Counted from the stretch's first letter, positions 45,129 to 56,268 are shown. The stretch: DNA of 64,000 bases from Amyloporia xantha (GCA_036971615.1 JAYKKR010000032.1:248001-312000), one strand, 5' to 3'. Notes: generated from the letters alone by a model not told the origin. Numbers and translations: made by a program.

Positions 45129-47720
45129 TCACCGCCCGCATTTGTAGCACGCTTTATCGATCCCGCGACCACGACAACATTCACCCAAACGCGAGCGGAC
45201 GGTGGGATCGTCATAATAGGGAGGAGGAAGGATGGGTCGAGTGACCGACAGCGAGTGAAGATGAAACATGCCCGTCTTCAGTCCCTTCTTCCATGCATAG
45301 AAATGCATTCTGACCTATCACGATAATTAGTATCAGCCGTCACACAACACGGAGGACCACTCACGATACGATCAACGGAAGGATTGAGCATATACACGGC
45401 AAGACTCTGACTTTGACAAACGTACGCGCCTCGATCGATGGCCATATCAATAAGCCTCCGAGGATTTATCTCCCATATAGTCTTGTATACACGTCGAATG
45501 GCTTCTGGTATATCTAATATCCCCTGCACTGATCCTGGTATATAACGATACGTGTGAAAGTATTGACATCTTCCTATAACGGTTTACTTACCGCCGGCGT
45601 CCAGAATAGATTGTCGGACAGCATCAGTCCATACCCCGAGTTGAATAAGTTCATTGATTAACCACCGACATGCAAACGAATGTTGGCTTTCAGTCCCATG
45701 ATGTATACGGAGGTTACTAGTCAGAGACACGACAGTCAGCGAACGAACAAGTCAAACTAAAATGCACGAACACGACGTGCGGATCGAACGAGTTGCTGAC
45801 ATCGGCGACCTGACTTGCGGGATAATCGGGTTTCAAGGCTACCAAAAGGGCGTTTCGTAGCCCATGTGCTGCCATACGAGTACGCAATGTGCTCCAATTC
45901 CAACGGGAGCTCGGACGAACATCACAGAAATCAAACTGTAAAGTCCCCTGCTCGGTCGGGGAGCCACGCCAGCTTTCGTACCACCCGTGTGCAGCAGCTA
46001 AGTCGACACTAGCACTCAGAGCTCCATGATAAATAGTCTCGAATATCTCCCTGTTCAAACGGAAGGCTTCAGTGGATTCGAATGGTAGGCGCATCAACAT
46101 AAATACGTCCGCCAACCCTAGTACGGTGATACTGATAACACGATGGCGAAGCGCCGACCTTCGAGCGGCAGCAGTGGGATAATTGGCCGTATCGATAACG
46201 CGGTTTAGGTTACGGACGACTAACTGGGTCAGGCGGTGAAGTCCTGTGAAGTCATACGTGGCTGCTGACGAGACAAAGGCCGACAGGACGATAGACGCCG
46301 ACGAACACGACGCGGTCTCCAGTGGCGAACTGACCTGCACACTCGCAGAACACGGGCTAGCTTCATGTATTACACCGACATTGCTTTGGTTGCTCCGCTC
46401 TAAGTACGGATCAGTGCGTGGCCAGCATCGGAATACACGGTAACGCACGGTTTATTGTATCCTTGTAGAGCATGAAAGGCTCCCCAGTTTCTATTTGTGT
46501 TTTCACGATCAGCGATAGAAGATCGGCTGCATTCACGACACGAGCCGGCGAGCAGGAACGTTCGAAATTCTCGTATGCTGTATCGAACGTGGGACCAAAA
46601 AGAGAGGATAATCCTGGCACACTAGCTGGATCGAATAAGGACCAAGACGAGTGTGCAGCCGCGCGTCGCATGCTGGAACAGAAATGTGGACTTTCGATTG
46701 TTACAATAATAGGCGTAAAATGCACTAACAATAAGTCTGGGATCCAACAGCCATAATGAAGATCGCGTGCAGTGACATCCGACAGAATTCTAGAACTCTT
46801 CGCATTTAGGAAAGTAACGATTTCCACATGCCAAAGTTCCAAATACACGGTAGTAGATCTTGCTACGTTGTCGTTGTTACGTCTCGCGAAATGAACGTTG
46901 GATTCGACCACGCGCAATAGCGGAAGCAGAGCCTCAGCAGACCTGTCAAAGTGGCTGCTGGAACTGGGAGTCATCAGTATCCACACAAATCCCATCAGAA
47001 TAGAACGCACGTTATTCTCGACAGCCGATGAAGAGAGAGACCCATAGTCCCACCGCGCCGGTAAATAACCGCAGAATCACGAAGACACTGGTACACAGCA
47101 GAAATAGTACCTGTATCCATACAAGAACGGAAACAAGAACTTAATTGTCCGACGCGGCTGCCGGCATGCTGAAGAGTAGAACGCGAGTGGATGTAGAGCC
47201 GTCGGGAGAGCGCATCATAAGTCTCGACAATGCGTGCAAGGCAACCTTCATGCAAAGCCACGGCAGTCCTCATCCATAGAAATTGAGGACGCTCGACCAA
47301 ATAACCATCCAGCGATGTGAGGTAGTCCTTTTCTAAAGCTTTGTACGATGCACTGACACGAACATGTGCGGCAATATCAATCAGAAGCAAACGAATTATA
47401 ATAACAAGCGACGCACTACGTGAGGGCATAATCGCGCGAATGATCGATAGTACTTTCCAGAGTAGCGCCAAACTTGGACACCCAATAAAGGAAGGATGGA
47501 GTAAAAAAATCAGGACATTCTAGATCACATACTAAGATTGCATCACTGACAGTCACCACGAAGATAACTTACGCGCATGTATCATTCCTACGAACATCGT
47601 GAATGAACAATCCACTCTTCGATGTAGGTTTGATACTTCAACTCGAGCAGCAAGAATGGAATAGTCTGGGTGATATGTAATCAGAGCACACCTTTCAGTC
47701 ACTGTACCCCTGACTCCTAG
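45129..47720 (-). CDS. Divergent ribonucleotide reductase large-subunit (R1) homologue, probable pseudoenzyme
   Basis: The exons match class I R1 in order: HPDYSILAARVEVSNLH (about 47660), STIDHSRDYALT, EKDYLTSLDGYLVERPQF, GQLSSCFRSCM, TVYLELWHVEIVTFLNAKSS, VKTQIETGEPFMLYKDTINR, ATYDFTGLHRLTQLVVRNLN, FESTEAFRLNREIFETIYHG, VYKTIWEINPRRLIDMAIDR, and a last exon (45314-45129) with MHFYAWKKGLKTGM. Compared with mouse/yeast R1, the redox cysteines in LSSCF, SPCSAS and ASCSSAS and a C-terminal CYKC (CxxC) are kept. The Asn and Glu flanking the radical cysteine are Ser and Ala, and the Tyr-Tyr pair after KTGM is Phe-His. The N-terminal ATP cone is absent; repeat DNA of the KDZ element begins just upstream. 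Frames are open, so this is not random decay. Confidence 0.8.
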
Positions 47721-47877
47721 GACATATATGCCTGACAATGTAGCCTGACCCTAGTGGCGCCGGACGCCGGCCGACGCCCCCGCTGTGACCTACGAGACAG
47801 CATCGCCCGACGCGCGCTGCATTCCCCACAGGTATAGCGCGGCCGAGGTGTACCACTATCACATAGAGCTAGGCCCG

Positions 47878-48300
47878 GCCGATAAGATATTTTATCGACT
47901 GTCCTTACTCTAAGCGCGGCCGCTCGTAATATGCTTCCCTACGGTGCAAGACCGCGCGAGACCACCGCGACCGACCCGTCTCGCGCCGTGGGCCATACTG
48001 CAGGCTCGCGCGATGCCATTTCCGCATCTTGGAAATAAGATCGGCCGATAAGATATTTTATCGACTGTCCTTACTCTAAGCGCGGCCGCTCGTAATATGC
48101 TTCCCTACGGTGCAAGACCGCGCGAGACCACCGCGACCGACCCGTCTCGCGCCGTGGGCCATACTGCAGGCTCGCGCGATGCCATTTCCGCATCTTGGAA
48201 ATAAGATCGGCCGATAAGATATTTTATCGACTATCCTTACTCTAAGCGCGGCCGCTCGTAATATGCTTCCCTAAGGTGCAAGACCGCGCGCAAACGCGAC
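47878..48300. repeat. 165-bp tandem repeat, about 2.5 copies
   Basis: Units start at 47878, 48043 and about 48209 with GGCCGATAAGATATTTTATCG. They run through GCGGCCGCTCGTAATATGCT, GAGACCACCGCGACCGACCC and CATTTCCGCATCTTGG. The copies differ at only a few positions; the third is cut at about 48295. CGATAA-gatatt-TTATCG inside each unit is a perfect short palindrome. Probably subterminal repeats of the large element. Confidence 0.85.
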
Positions 48301-48739
48301 CGGTCAATGTCGTGCCATGGTGCTTGGAGACCTTTTTAAAATATTAGGTATCATATTTACCGATCCTGTTGCAAAATGCGGAAATTGGCACCAAGCGGGT
48401 TTTCAGCATGTCGTGAGTGCACGCGCGCGTGAGGAAGCCCCTTAATTTACAACACAATAACCAGACCAATCCGCACTTAGGCACGGTCGGGATGTAGTCC
48501 TATATGGTGTGCATACTATAGGGCGCAATGTAGCTATTATACACTGCAAAATCAAGTACTGTTATGGTTTGCCTTAGCATACATGCACAGCGCGGTGGAG
48601 GCGAAGTTCACATTGAGATTACAGTGAAAATGAATAGGGCTAAATTGAGGTCTACTTTGGACCACCATCCTCGTCCTCATCCGGTGAGGGACACCCATCC
48701 ACCCACAGCCTTCTCTCTACTTCGGAAATCGTCCTTGCT
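48301..48739. other. Non-coding stretch near the element's left end
   Basis: No gene recognised. It lies between the tandem repeat and the 3' end of the mini-exon gene. Confidence 0.4.
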
Positions 48740-49876
48740 GTCCTCCTTGTTCTCAGTAGCTGCTGAATCCCCCGCACCAGAAAGAGGATGTCCTCGAGCG
48801 CTCAATGTCGCGGTTGACCGCGATCAACTGCTCGCGAGAGTGTCTGCGCACATCGCGAACGTAAGTGGCCTCCCTCACAGAAGGAAACCCTATGTGAAGA
48901 TAAATAGCCTGTTAGGATAAACTGCAAGATTACACACCTTGTCCAACAGTCTCCTTTATGTAGCTATATCGAGCGGGGTCAGAAACAGAAGGTGGCGGGC
49001 GCGCGACAGCGTCGTCACGCGGCAAGGGTCTCCGAGCCTCAGTCGCGGGTGCAACATTGGATTCCTCTTCGTTATGTGTGATTTCAATCGAGATTTGTTC
49101 TTTGAGAGTGTTCCAATCTTTCTTACCTTTGCGTTTTCCTTTCGCGTCTGCGTTGGCACGCGCAATATCATCCAGCGCGTCATTCGAATCGACATTAACG
49201 ACATCGTTCAGGTCGATCGGAGAACGCGCGCGAGCATGCTCCTCTGCATTATATGAGTGGTAGTACTTGTAGTACTTGTGCCATAGCTGTTATTTCAGAC
49301 ATACCTCCATTACTGAGGTCACCGCTATCCTGATTGAACATGTCTGCCAGGTCCACCGGTGATCGGTCACGAAGAACGGCTCCTACATGAAGCAAGTTAA
49401 AACAAGCTGGGCAAACAATTCCCTCACTCACTATTGTGAGCTACATAGTCGCCAGCGGGAGGAATGTCAGTATCCTGATCGAGGATGTCGAGCTCAATGG
49501 GGCTCCGAGAGCGTTCGGAGACTTCGCGCGGATGTTAGATGAGATCACAACATCGAGCGACCCGAAACATTACCTGGCTCGAGATCAAATATTTCCACAT
49601 CAATCGGGGACCGCGCGGGTGTTCATGTTGTTGTCTTGGAGCGCCGAATCGACGCCTTTGAGATTTAGGTGAAATGGACGAAAGAAGCTCCCGAAATGGG
49701 GCTGGAAATGGCTCTACTTACCAGTGTTCGATTCCAGGTCGCTAGATTCCGACATGAATGCGTCGAGGGTCACCGGAGATCGTTCTCGATCAAACACAGC
49801 TACAAAACATCAGTATCAGTCATGCGCGAGACGCGTACTCACAGTTATCTATGTCAGAGTCCATCGCCCGCGCCAT
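48740..49876 (-). CDS. Acidic protein built from tandemly duplicated mini-exons
   Basis: ATG at 49876 gives MARAMDSDIDN. Successive short exons then each encode a variant of one unit: FDRERSPVTLDAFMSESSDL (about 49804-49726), ARSPIDVEIFDLEP (49640-49575), SERSRSPIELDILDQDTDI (49535-49435), LRDRSPVDLADMFNQDSGDL (49385-49300) and ARARSPIDLNDVVNVDSNDA (49250-49145). Clean donors such as ACTG|GTAAGT and GGAG|GTATGT and TAG/CAG acceptors separate them, apparently all in the same phase. The last unit runs on into KDWNTLKEQISIEITHNEEE, then a proline-rich tail, and probably ends near 48740. The family is unknown; RSPI/V-D/E-L units look like short linear docking motifs. It is divergent from the gene starting at 50129. 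Confidence 0.55.
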
Positions 49877-50128
49877 TTGTCCGCGCGAGATGAGGTCGGT
49901 TGGGAAGACGAGACACTGAGTGGAATACGACAGTCGCGATCAATGCAGATTGCTCACGATCGCCGCGAAAACGTGACGAGTTGATCGAGCGCTGCTGACA
50001 TAACCCGTAACGCATTCAGTTCCTCGAAGGTCGCGCGCATCAAAGTCAGTTCTAACCTCCATCTCCTCCATAACCAGCTATTCACCTGATTCACTATCTC
50101 CGTTTCATCTTCAGTCCTCTCCCACAGC

Positions 50129-52967
50129 ATGTCTGACACCACCATCCGCCAATTGACCATTGATACCGCGACCGCGCGTCTGGGTGCCGCGCTTGCCTGC
50201 GCTCCCCTCCCTGAAGCACCGGAGTACATGCGTTATGAGCAAATGGTCTACACCGAGTTTGTGAGTACAACGATGAGCTCGCTGTCAAACAACTAATATG
50301 TTCATCCACATTAGAAAAAGGGCTGGCACGCCTTCTCGCGACGCGCCCAAAGATGTGAAAAGGTCGCTTCGCGTCCCAGCATTGTTGTTCAGTGCGGTGC
50401 TGGAGTACGTGGCGTCTAGGAACGGCGCCGACCTTCGCCGCATTCGGGTCGATGACCCGCGGATTTCTGCCGAGCGGAAGAAGGAATTTGTTGTGCCTGC
50501 CCCTACTCGGGAGGTCGAGCTGGGGAAGGACCAGTGGTGGACTGTAAGAGGTAAGCAACATTTTTGTCATTTGTCTAGGGAACTGACTGAGACTTTGTAT
50601 TTACCAGCGGAAGCTCCTGTTCCTGCCGCTGCATCTGGCGGACCAACATCGCCGAGCGCGCAACCTGAAGCGTCAAAGTCCCGCGCGAGTGGCCAAAAGC
50701 GGAAGTCGTCCGCTGATCAGGACACGGAGCCCGCCCCACCAAAACTGCGAAGCCATCCCGTCAGGCCGACGCCGCGACCGAATCCCGCCCGTCCCAGCAG
50801 CGCGCGGTATCCCAGTCTGCGGCGAGCACGTCCTCACAGCCACCCCCATTGGCAGGCAAGGGCACTGTTTGCGTCGCGCAGCCATCGCAAGCAAAGCCCA
50901 GCCATCAGTCACTCAAGAACATAGGCAAGCATAACTCCCGCGAAAATCGCACCCACATTCCCTACGTCAGCGTGCCCCGTATGGCTGCCCAATCGAGCAG
51001 AACCACTGTAGCTCCTGTCAACAAGTCCGGGGCCACGGGGGCAAGGAAGCGGTCACGGCAGGAAGCAGAGGATGCGGATGAGGAGGATACGGACGATACG
51101 GACGATGAGGGGGGTCATGACAAGGATGATGGTCCCGACGAGAATGACGAGGGAGGTGGATGACGACAGTGAGGAGGAAGCATCCCCGTCGCAAAGGAAA
51201 GGCAAGAAAATGGCAGGAAAGGGCATTCCTCGGAGGTCGACGCGGGGAAAGGAGGGAACCGACAAGGAGGAGACCGAGAAGGAGAAGGAGATCCGCGCCA
51301 AAGCCGCTGCCGAGGTCGCGAAGATTGAGGATGCAGCCAAGGACGCGACTGTATCAGTAAGTACTGTCATCGCGTCACCTTCACGCTACTCACCCATCTT
51401 TTTGCTAGCTGGTACCGTGCACGCTGTGCATCGCGAATAAGCAGCCTTGCAAGGTCGCGCCATCATCTTTCGCGCTGCATCCGCTGCGCGCGGAGCAAAG
51501 GCAAATGCTCTTTGGCCCCTCGGACACCCACCGGCAAGGCAATCAGCGGCCGCAAGAATGTCACGGAAACCACGACAGCATTCCAGGAGTACGCCCGGCA
51601 ATGCATCAAGGATGGCATCAAGCCACCGACCAACACGGTCTACTCGCGCGATGCAGGCTTTTTGCATCAAGATGAAAAGGGCCACAATGTCCTTCCCGAT
51701 GGGCAGTTGTACGAGGTGTACAAGGTGAACTTGACGAAGGCGCCCGGACCTAAGACGTCCGCGACTACGACCACACCCAAAGTCGTGCAAGCGCTGCCGA
51801 AGAGCAAGAGGGCAAAGCGCGACCCGAGGTTGAAACCCACCCCACCCCCATTGACGTGGAGCGAGAAGGGTTGACAGCCCCGGCGAATCCAGGACCCAGT
51901 CGGGCGCCCGTCGCGAAGACACCGGGCGTTGGGCAACCCCTTCGCGCAACGCGAGCTCGTCGCGGAAATCTCAGATCACCTTCAGCAAACTGAACGCTAA
52001 TGAGCCTGACGAAGAGCAGGAAGAGGAAGTCGACGAGCTCGAGAACGACACTCACGGCAGTGTTCACCCCAGCGATCGCGACATGGAGTGGGATGCCGAG
52101 CCGCGAGAACTAGCCGCGAAGGAACGAAAGTTAGCAGCGAAGGAGCGAGAGTTGGCCGCGAAGGAGCGCCTCCAGGCACGGCAGCTCCAGAAAGCGGTTC
52201 GTGCTCTCGAGGACAAGTTTGCTTCACTGGACGATGAGCTCGACCACGAGCTGCCGTCATTGGCTTCGAGGGTGGAGATCCGCAGCGTGTTGGAAGACGC
52301 ATCCGTGAAGCTGCAGGGATATTCCAAAGACCGCATCAAGGATGCAGTGGCTCCCGTGAACTCGAAGATCTCGTCTCTTTCCAAGCGGCTTTCCGAGGTC
52401 GAGATTGCGACAGGAGGTAATCTGCAGGCACGGATCAAGCAGCTCGAGGAGCGCCATAATGGCATGGACAAGTACGTGAGGACGCTGGGCAGCAACTACA
52501 ACACGCTGGGAACGATTGTGGAGTCCTCGAGCCAGCGCATTAAAGTGCTCGCGGACACCCTCAACGCCGTCGAGCCTGCAGAGCTTCGCGACTCTGTTGT
52601 CAACCTTCGCGAGGAGGTGAAGAAGATGCAGCAGAGCCTGGACGCGTTTTCAGTCGAAGCATCCCTGAGCGCCATTTCCGCGCAGATCAACGGATATGCA
52701 GGTGAGATGGAGGAGATGCGCAGGCAGCTCAATGATGTGGCTAGGACGCACGCCTTCAGGCCCGGGCCCCTGTTCCCCGTACATACCCCCACCGCGGCCC
52801 CCCTTTCACGCCTACTCAAAGTAGTGCATCTGGGAGCTCGCAAGACAGCAGCGCGGGCGCACGCGCTTGCGGAAATGCCTTCGGCTCGACCCTCAACAAG
52901 GGCGCAGGAGGACCACAGTGAGGAGCGAAGCCGCGGAGGGTATCAGGGTGTCGCGGACTGTCCGTAG
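50129..52967 (+). pseudogene. Coiled-coil/acidic cargo gene of the KDZ element, frameshifted as read
   Basis: Starts at ATG 50129 (MSDTTIRQLTIDTATARLGA, then YTEFKKGWHAFSRRAQRCEK). Good coding texture continues to 52967 but changes frame several times without introns: near 50365, 50740, 51155, 51520 and 51975, mostly at short homopolymers. Segments in order are VPALLFSAVLEYVASRNG; a serine/proline/glutamine region; an acidic block (EDTDDTDDEGGHDKDD); a K/E-rich helix; CTLCIANKQPC (C-x2-C-x6-C, half of a Zn2Cys6 pattern); EYARQCIKDGIKPPTNTVY; and a long coiled coil (ELAAKERKLAAKERELAAKE to MEEMRRQLNDVA). GT-AG introns occur at about 50261, 50552 and 51358. It is either a decayed gene or an intact one with uncorrected indels in the assembly. 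Function unknown. Confidence 0.5.
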
Positions 52968-53055
52968 AGTAGCCGCTGTAGTTTTAGCATATACGTATCG
53001 CCCAGCCGCAACAGAATGGGACTTCAACAGTCCCACATGAAATATATTAGCTAAC

Positions 53056-53385
53056 TCAATCTTTACAAGTTGTGTGATTGTAAACGACGCAACTGCATAG
53101 GTGAGGAATCCACCGCGACACGTCCGAAATCCACCGCGACACTTCAGAAATCCACCGCGAACTTGCATCCGCGACCGAATCCTCCAAGGCACTAGAAAGC
53201 TGCTCTCTGAAGGTCATGACAGCAGCACAGAACCTACTTGCTTCTGCCCGCGACAATGTTTGCCGTTCACTCGCGACAATTGCTCGCGGGGTGCCTGCCT
53301 CAGCCACTGGGCTCCTATCCACTTTCAAGTCGACCCGTGCAATTTCGCTGTTGACACCCTCCGGCTTCCCGCGTCGCCGCGACAC
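53056..53385 (-). CDS. Small unrecognised ORF with in-frame 24-bp repeat
   Basis: The minus frame reads MSRRRGKPEGVNSEIARVDL, then AAVMTFREQLSSALEDSVAD, then SRWISEVSRWISDVSRWIPH. The last part comes from a three-copy 24-bp repeat at about 53105-53170. It could be the 3' exon of a longer gene to the right. No family is recognised. Confidence 0.35.
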   Translation of the reverse strand: MSRRRGKPEGVNSEIARVDLKVDRSPVAEAGTPRAIVASERQTLSRAEASRFCAAVMTFREQLSSALEDSVADASSRWISEVSRWISDVSRWIPHLCSCVVYNHTTCKD

Positions 53386-53760
53386 TTGCTTTCAGAATTG
53401 GCTGATATCCTTACATTCCCTGTGCGGGAGATTCGCATTATATGCCCCTAGCTATTGACTGGGAGAAACACTCAAAATACCTCAGTTAATAAAGGCTCAC
53501 AAAGGCTATTTTTGCAAACACATCCCGCCCGACACCTTTGTCGCGACGATTGGACACAAACTCGGACAGCCTTCGCGCGTTACAGTAGTGCACCTCTTGA
53601 GGGAAAATGCGCCCACGACAGGCTTACGCTTGACGCTCCCGTACGTCAATGTTGTAACTATCTCGCGACCATCACAATACGTATATATTTGCATTTCTAC
53701 ACATGAGGGAGACTACGCGACCAATGGCGGAATATCCGCGGGAGTGAACGAAGCAGCAAA

Positions 53761-54506
53761 TCAGGGAACCTCCTCCCGAATTGCATACAGCACGCGCGTG
53801 CCCCTCGCATTGCCTCCCTCCTGCAGCGAGCATTCTGGCCGCAATGTATTGGCCGCCTTCGGAGTGGTCAATCGTGATTTTGACTTGATCCGCCTCTGCG
53901 GTCTCCCTGTCGATGAGCTCCTGAAAATTGCAATGTCAGAACAACGAGGACAATGTGATATTTGAAACACATGAACCTACCAATGTAGGTGAATCCCACC
54001 ACTCCGGATTGTCGTCGTCGCGGTCGGGCCACTCCCACCAGATTGTGTCGAGGTGGTGCTCCGAGGATAGGATTTCCTCAGGAGGCGGCGCCACTTTATA
54101 CGCGATTGGTACCGCGGCCAGCTTGTGAATGTCGAGGTCCCACTCGACATCGAACCGTGTGTGCGCGACCGCGGCATGGATAATCTGCGGCAACCTCACC
54201 TCCTTCCCCCGCTGGCGAGCACAATCTCGCCAAGGTTCGCAAGACTGTCGCGCTGTGTGTGGTTAATCAGCGCGATGAGCTCAACTTGTCAATGATAGTG
54301 ACTAACGAGTTCTTTGATAAGGGCGACCTTCCAGCGATCATACTGGAGGTCCGTCCGGGGAGATCACCGGATGCAATCCGTTCATTGAGCCTCCGTATGG
54401 CCTGCTCCATCCGCCACGCGCGGTAGCGGAACATGCGGGTCGCGGTCTTCTCGAGTTGATGGGCGGATGCTTGGGCAGACATTTGAGCCGGGAGGACAGA
54501 AGACAT
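53761..54506 (-). CDS. Unrecognised cargo gene, first of a tandem pair
   Basis: ATG at 54506 gives MSSVLPAQMSAQASAHQLEK, then TRMFRYRAWRMEQAIRRLNE. After introns the reading is EVRLPQIIHAAVAHTRFDVE, then SEHHLDTIWWEWPDRDDDNP and EWWDSP. A last exon ends RVLYAIREEVP at 53763-53761. It aligns block by block with the gene at 55246-56010, so the two are a tandem duplication, and about 100 bp upstream of the start is duplicated too. I do not recognise the family. The WWEW-DRDD-PEWW block is the most distinctive motif. Confidence 0.5.
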
Positions 54507-54620
54507 TGCGAAATGGGAAGAGGGTGAAATGAAGATGGAGCCCTGCCCCCGCACACCTCGCCGAATATTTAGCATCTCCCACCTGGTCACCTCGTGGCCA
54601 AAGTGGTTCCCATACACGTG
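54507..54620 (-). promoter_or_regulatory. Duplicated promoter region, copy 1
   Basis: On the minus strand a block with CACGTGTATGG, ACTTTGGCCACGAGGTGAC and TATA-like CTAAATATTCG lies 60-115 bp before the ATG. It matches 56011-56125 in sequence and spacing. Conservation outside the coding part suggests the promoter was duplicated with the gene. Confidence 0.5.
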
Positions 54621-55245
54621 TCAACCGCGCGTTCGCGAAGCAGGGGAGGAAGAGCGGTGATGCGCATGAGAAGCAGCGACATGTCACAAAAGGCCTTGGG
54701 CTTGGGCAGATGACCTGCCTGCAGGCTTCGCTGCAACTGTCCCAACTCGGTAATAAGATTACTTTGGCGCGGATGGTTCGCGGCAATCCAAAAGGGTAAA
54801 AGCCGCGCCGCGAGGTCTTGAGGATATATTCGATAAGAGTTGCCATGATGCGCGCACTCCCCGCCGATCATCGCAGAAGCGACCGCGCCAAATGCGCGTT
54901 GAGTCGTGAGTGCGACTTATGGATCTGATAATCATTGCGAAGCTCGGCGTATGAATGTGCGTCATGTCAGGCACTTCATGAACATTCTCTGATGTCCATG
55001 AACATGCTCGGCAAATGCTGTGCATGCTATTGTCCCCGATGTGTACGGAATTCGCTATAGGCTCGGCGAAACGCGGTCGTCCATCGCTCTGACCGCGACC
55101 AATGGCCGCGAGCTCACCGCTGATGTGAGAGTTGGGACGTACGGCCCGCCTTCGTGCTATGCATTCCAACGATCCTCAATCTCATGGACACCGGGTGATC
55201 TTGCAACAACATTGTATTGAGACGCGAGAAAATACAACAGACGTG
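54621..55245. other. Spacer between the tandem pair
   Basis: The minus frame 54587-54871 (IYPQDLAARLLPFWIAANHP) reads a little like protein and may be a remnant or a 5' exon. Otherwise nothing is supported. Confidence 0.3.
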
Positions 55246-56010
55246 CTACAATAAAGTCGACCCTCCAGCCGCGGTGGCAGGCGCGTCCTCCTTGACAGCA
55301 CCGAGCACGCGGAGAATTCCCTGCTTATCGCGCGTCCTCATCGCGAGCATCCTCTCCGTGATGGTTGAAAGGTGCCTCGCAAGCTCCTCCGCCTGACGCA
55401 GGCAGTCGACGTCGAAGTTCTCCGTGACGACGTAGTCCTACAGTGTGAAGAATGAGACTGAATAACTTACGGAGGAATATTGAAAGAACTCACCCCAGTT
55501 GGTGAGCGCCACCATTCAGGTTTCGAGTCATCTCGGTCGGCCCACTCCCACCAGATGCTGGACAGATGATCCTCCGAAGTCACCATGTCCTCCGGGGGAG
55601 GCGCGATAGGGAGCGCAATAGGGATCGCGGCGAGCGCGCGGATGTCGATCGTCCACTTGACGCCGAACATTGTCTGATCGATCATGGCCTGAATGACTTG
55701 GGGCAAATCGATTGCCTTTCCGCGCCGCGCGAGGACCAACTCTCCCAGGCACTGTCGAAGTTTCTCGCTGTGCACGAGGTGGTCAGCAGCGTCATCATGT
55801 AACCAGATGGTGGTGACTCACAAATTCAAATGTGAGTGCCTCTCGCCACCGAATGTACTGTAAGTCATTGCGCGGGAGATCCCCAGAGTCGAGACGCTCA
55901 TTCAACCTGAGCAGTGCTTCCTGGATGCGCCAAGTGCGATAGCGGAACATCCGCATCGCGATGCGTTCCATGTGCTGGGCAGACGCCGCGGAAGATGTTG
56001 CGGCCGGCAT
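55246..56010 (-). CDS. Unrecognised cargo gene, second of a tandem pair
   Basis: ATG at 56010 gives MPAATSSAASAQHMERIAMR, then MFRYRTWRIQEALLRLNERL and a frame to LTFEF. The next exon (about 55760-55500) has QVIQAMIDQTMFGVKWTIDI, SEDHLSSIWWEWADRDDSKP and EWWRSP. The last exon reads DYVVTENFDVDCLRQAEELA, then RTRDKQGILRVLGAVKEDAP, with a stop at 55248-55246. It parallels the gene at 53761-54506 in every block except the C-terminus. No domain recognised; it appears intact. Confidence 0.55.
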
Positions 56011-56125
56011 GGCAGGGAACAAAGATGAGAGCGATTGAACTGGGGCGCTGCCTCCACACACTTCGTCGAATATTTAGCATATCGCACCTAGTCACCTCGT
56101 GGCCAAAGTTATTCCCACCCACGTG
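56011..56125 (-). promoter_or_regulatory. Duplicated promoter region, copy 2
   Basis: Counterpart of 54507-54620: CACGTGGGTGG, ACTTTGGCCACGAGGTGAC and CTAAATATTCGACGA at the same distance from the ATG. It sits about 145 bp from the divergent transposase start at 56269. Confidence 0.5.
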
Positions 56126-56268
56126 TGTACCGCGAGGTCGCGAAGCACGGTGGATAGAGCGGTGATAAACATGATAAGCCGCGCGTCTCGGTAACGATTG
56201 CTTTATCTTGAGCAGAATGACTATGGACCGGGGCTTGAGCCATCCGTCCTGCCTCGTTCATTGCAGCT

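Noticed and set aside
45129..45531. A C-terminally truncated reductase ending at 45278
   Set aside because: Reading through gives an early stop, but a 50-nt GTGAGT...GATAG intron (45315-45364) restores the expected MHFY-WKKGLKTGM segment and a CxxC end, so the C-terminus is present.
47878..48300. CRISPR array or satellite centromere
   Set aside because: Units are 165 bp and contiguous, with no unique spacers, and there are only about 2.5 copies in a eukaryotic genome next to a transposase.
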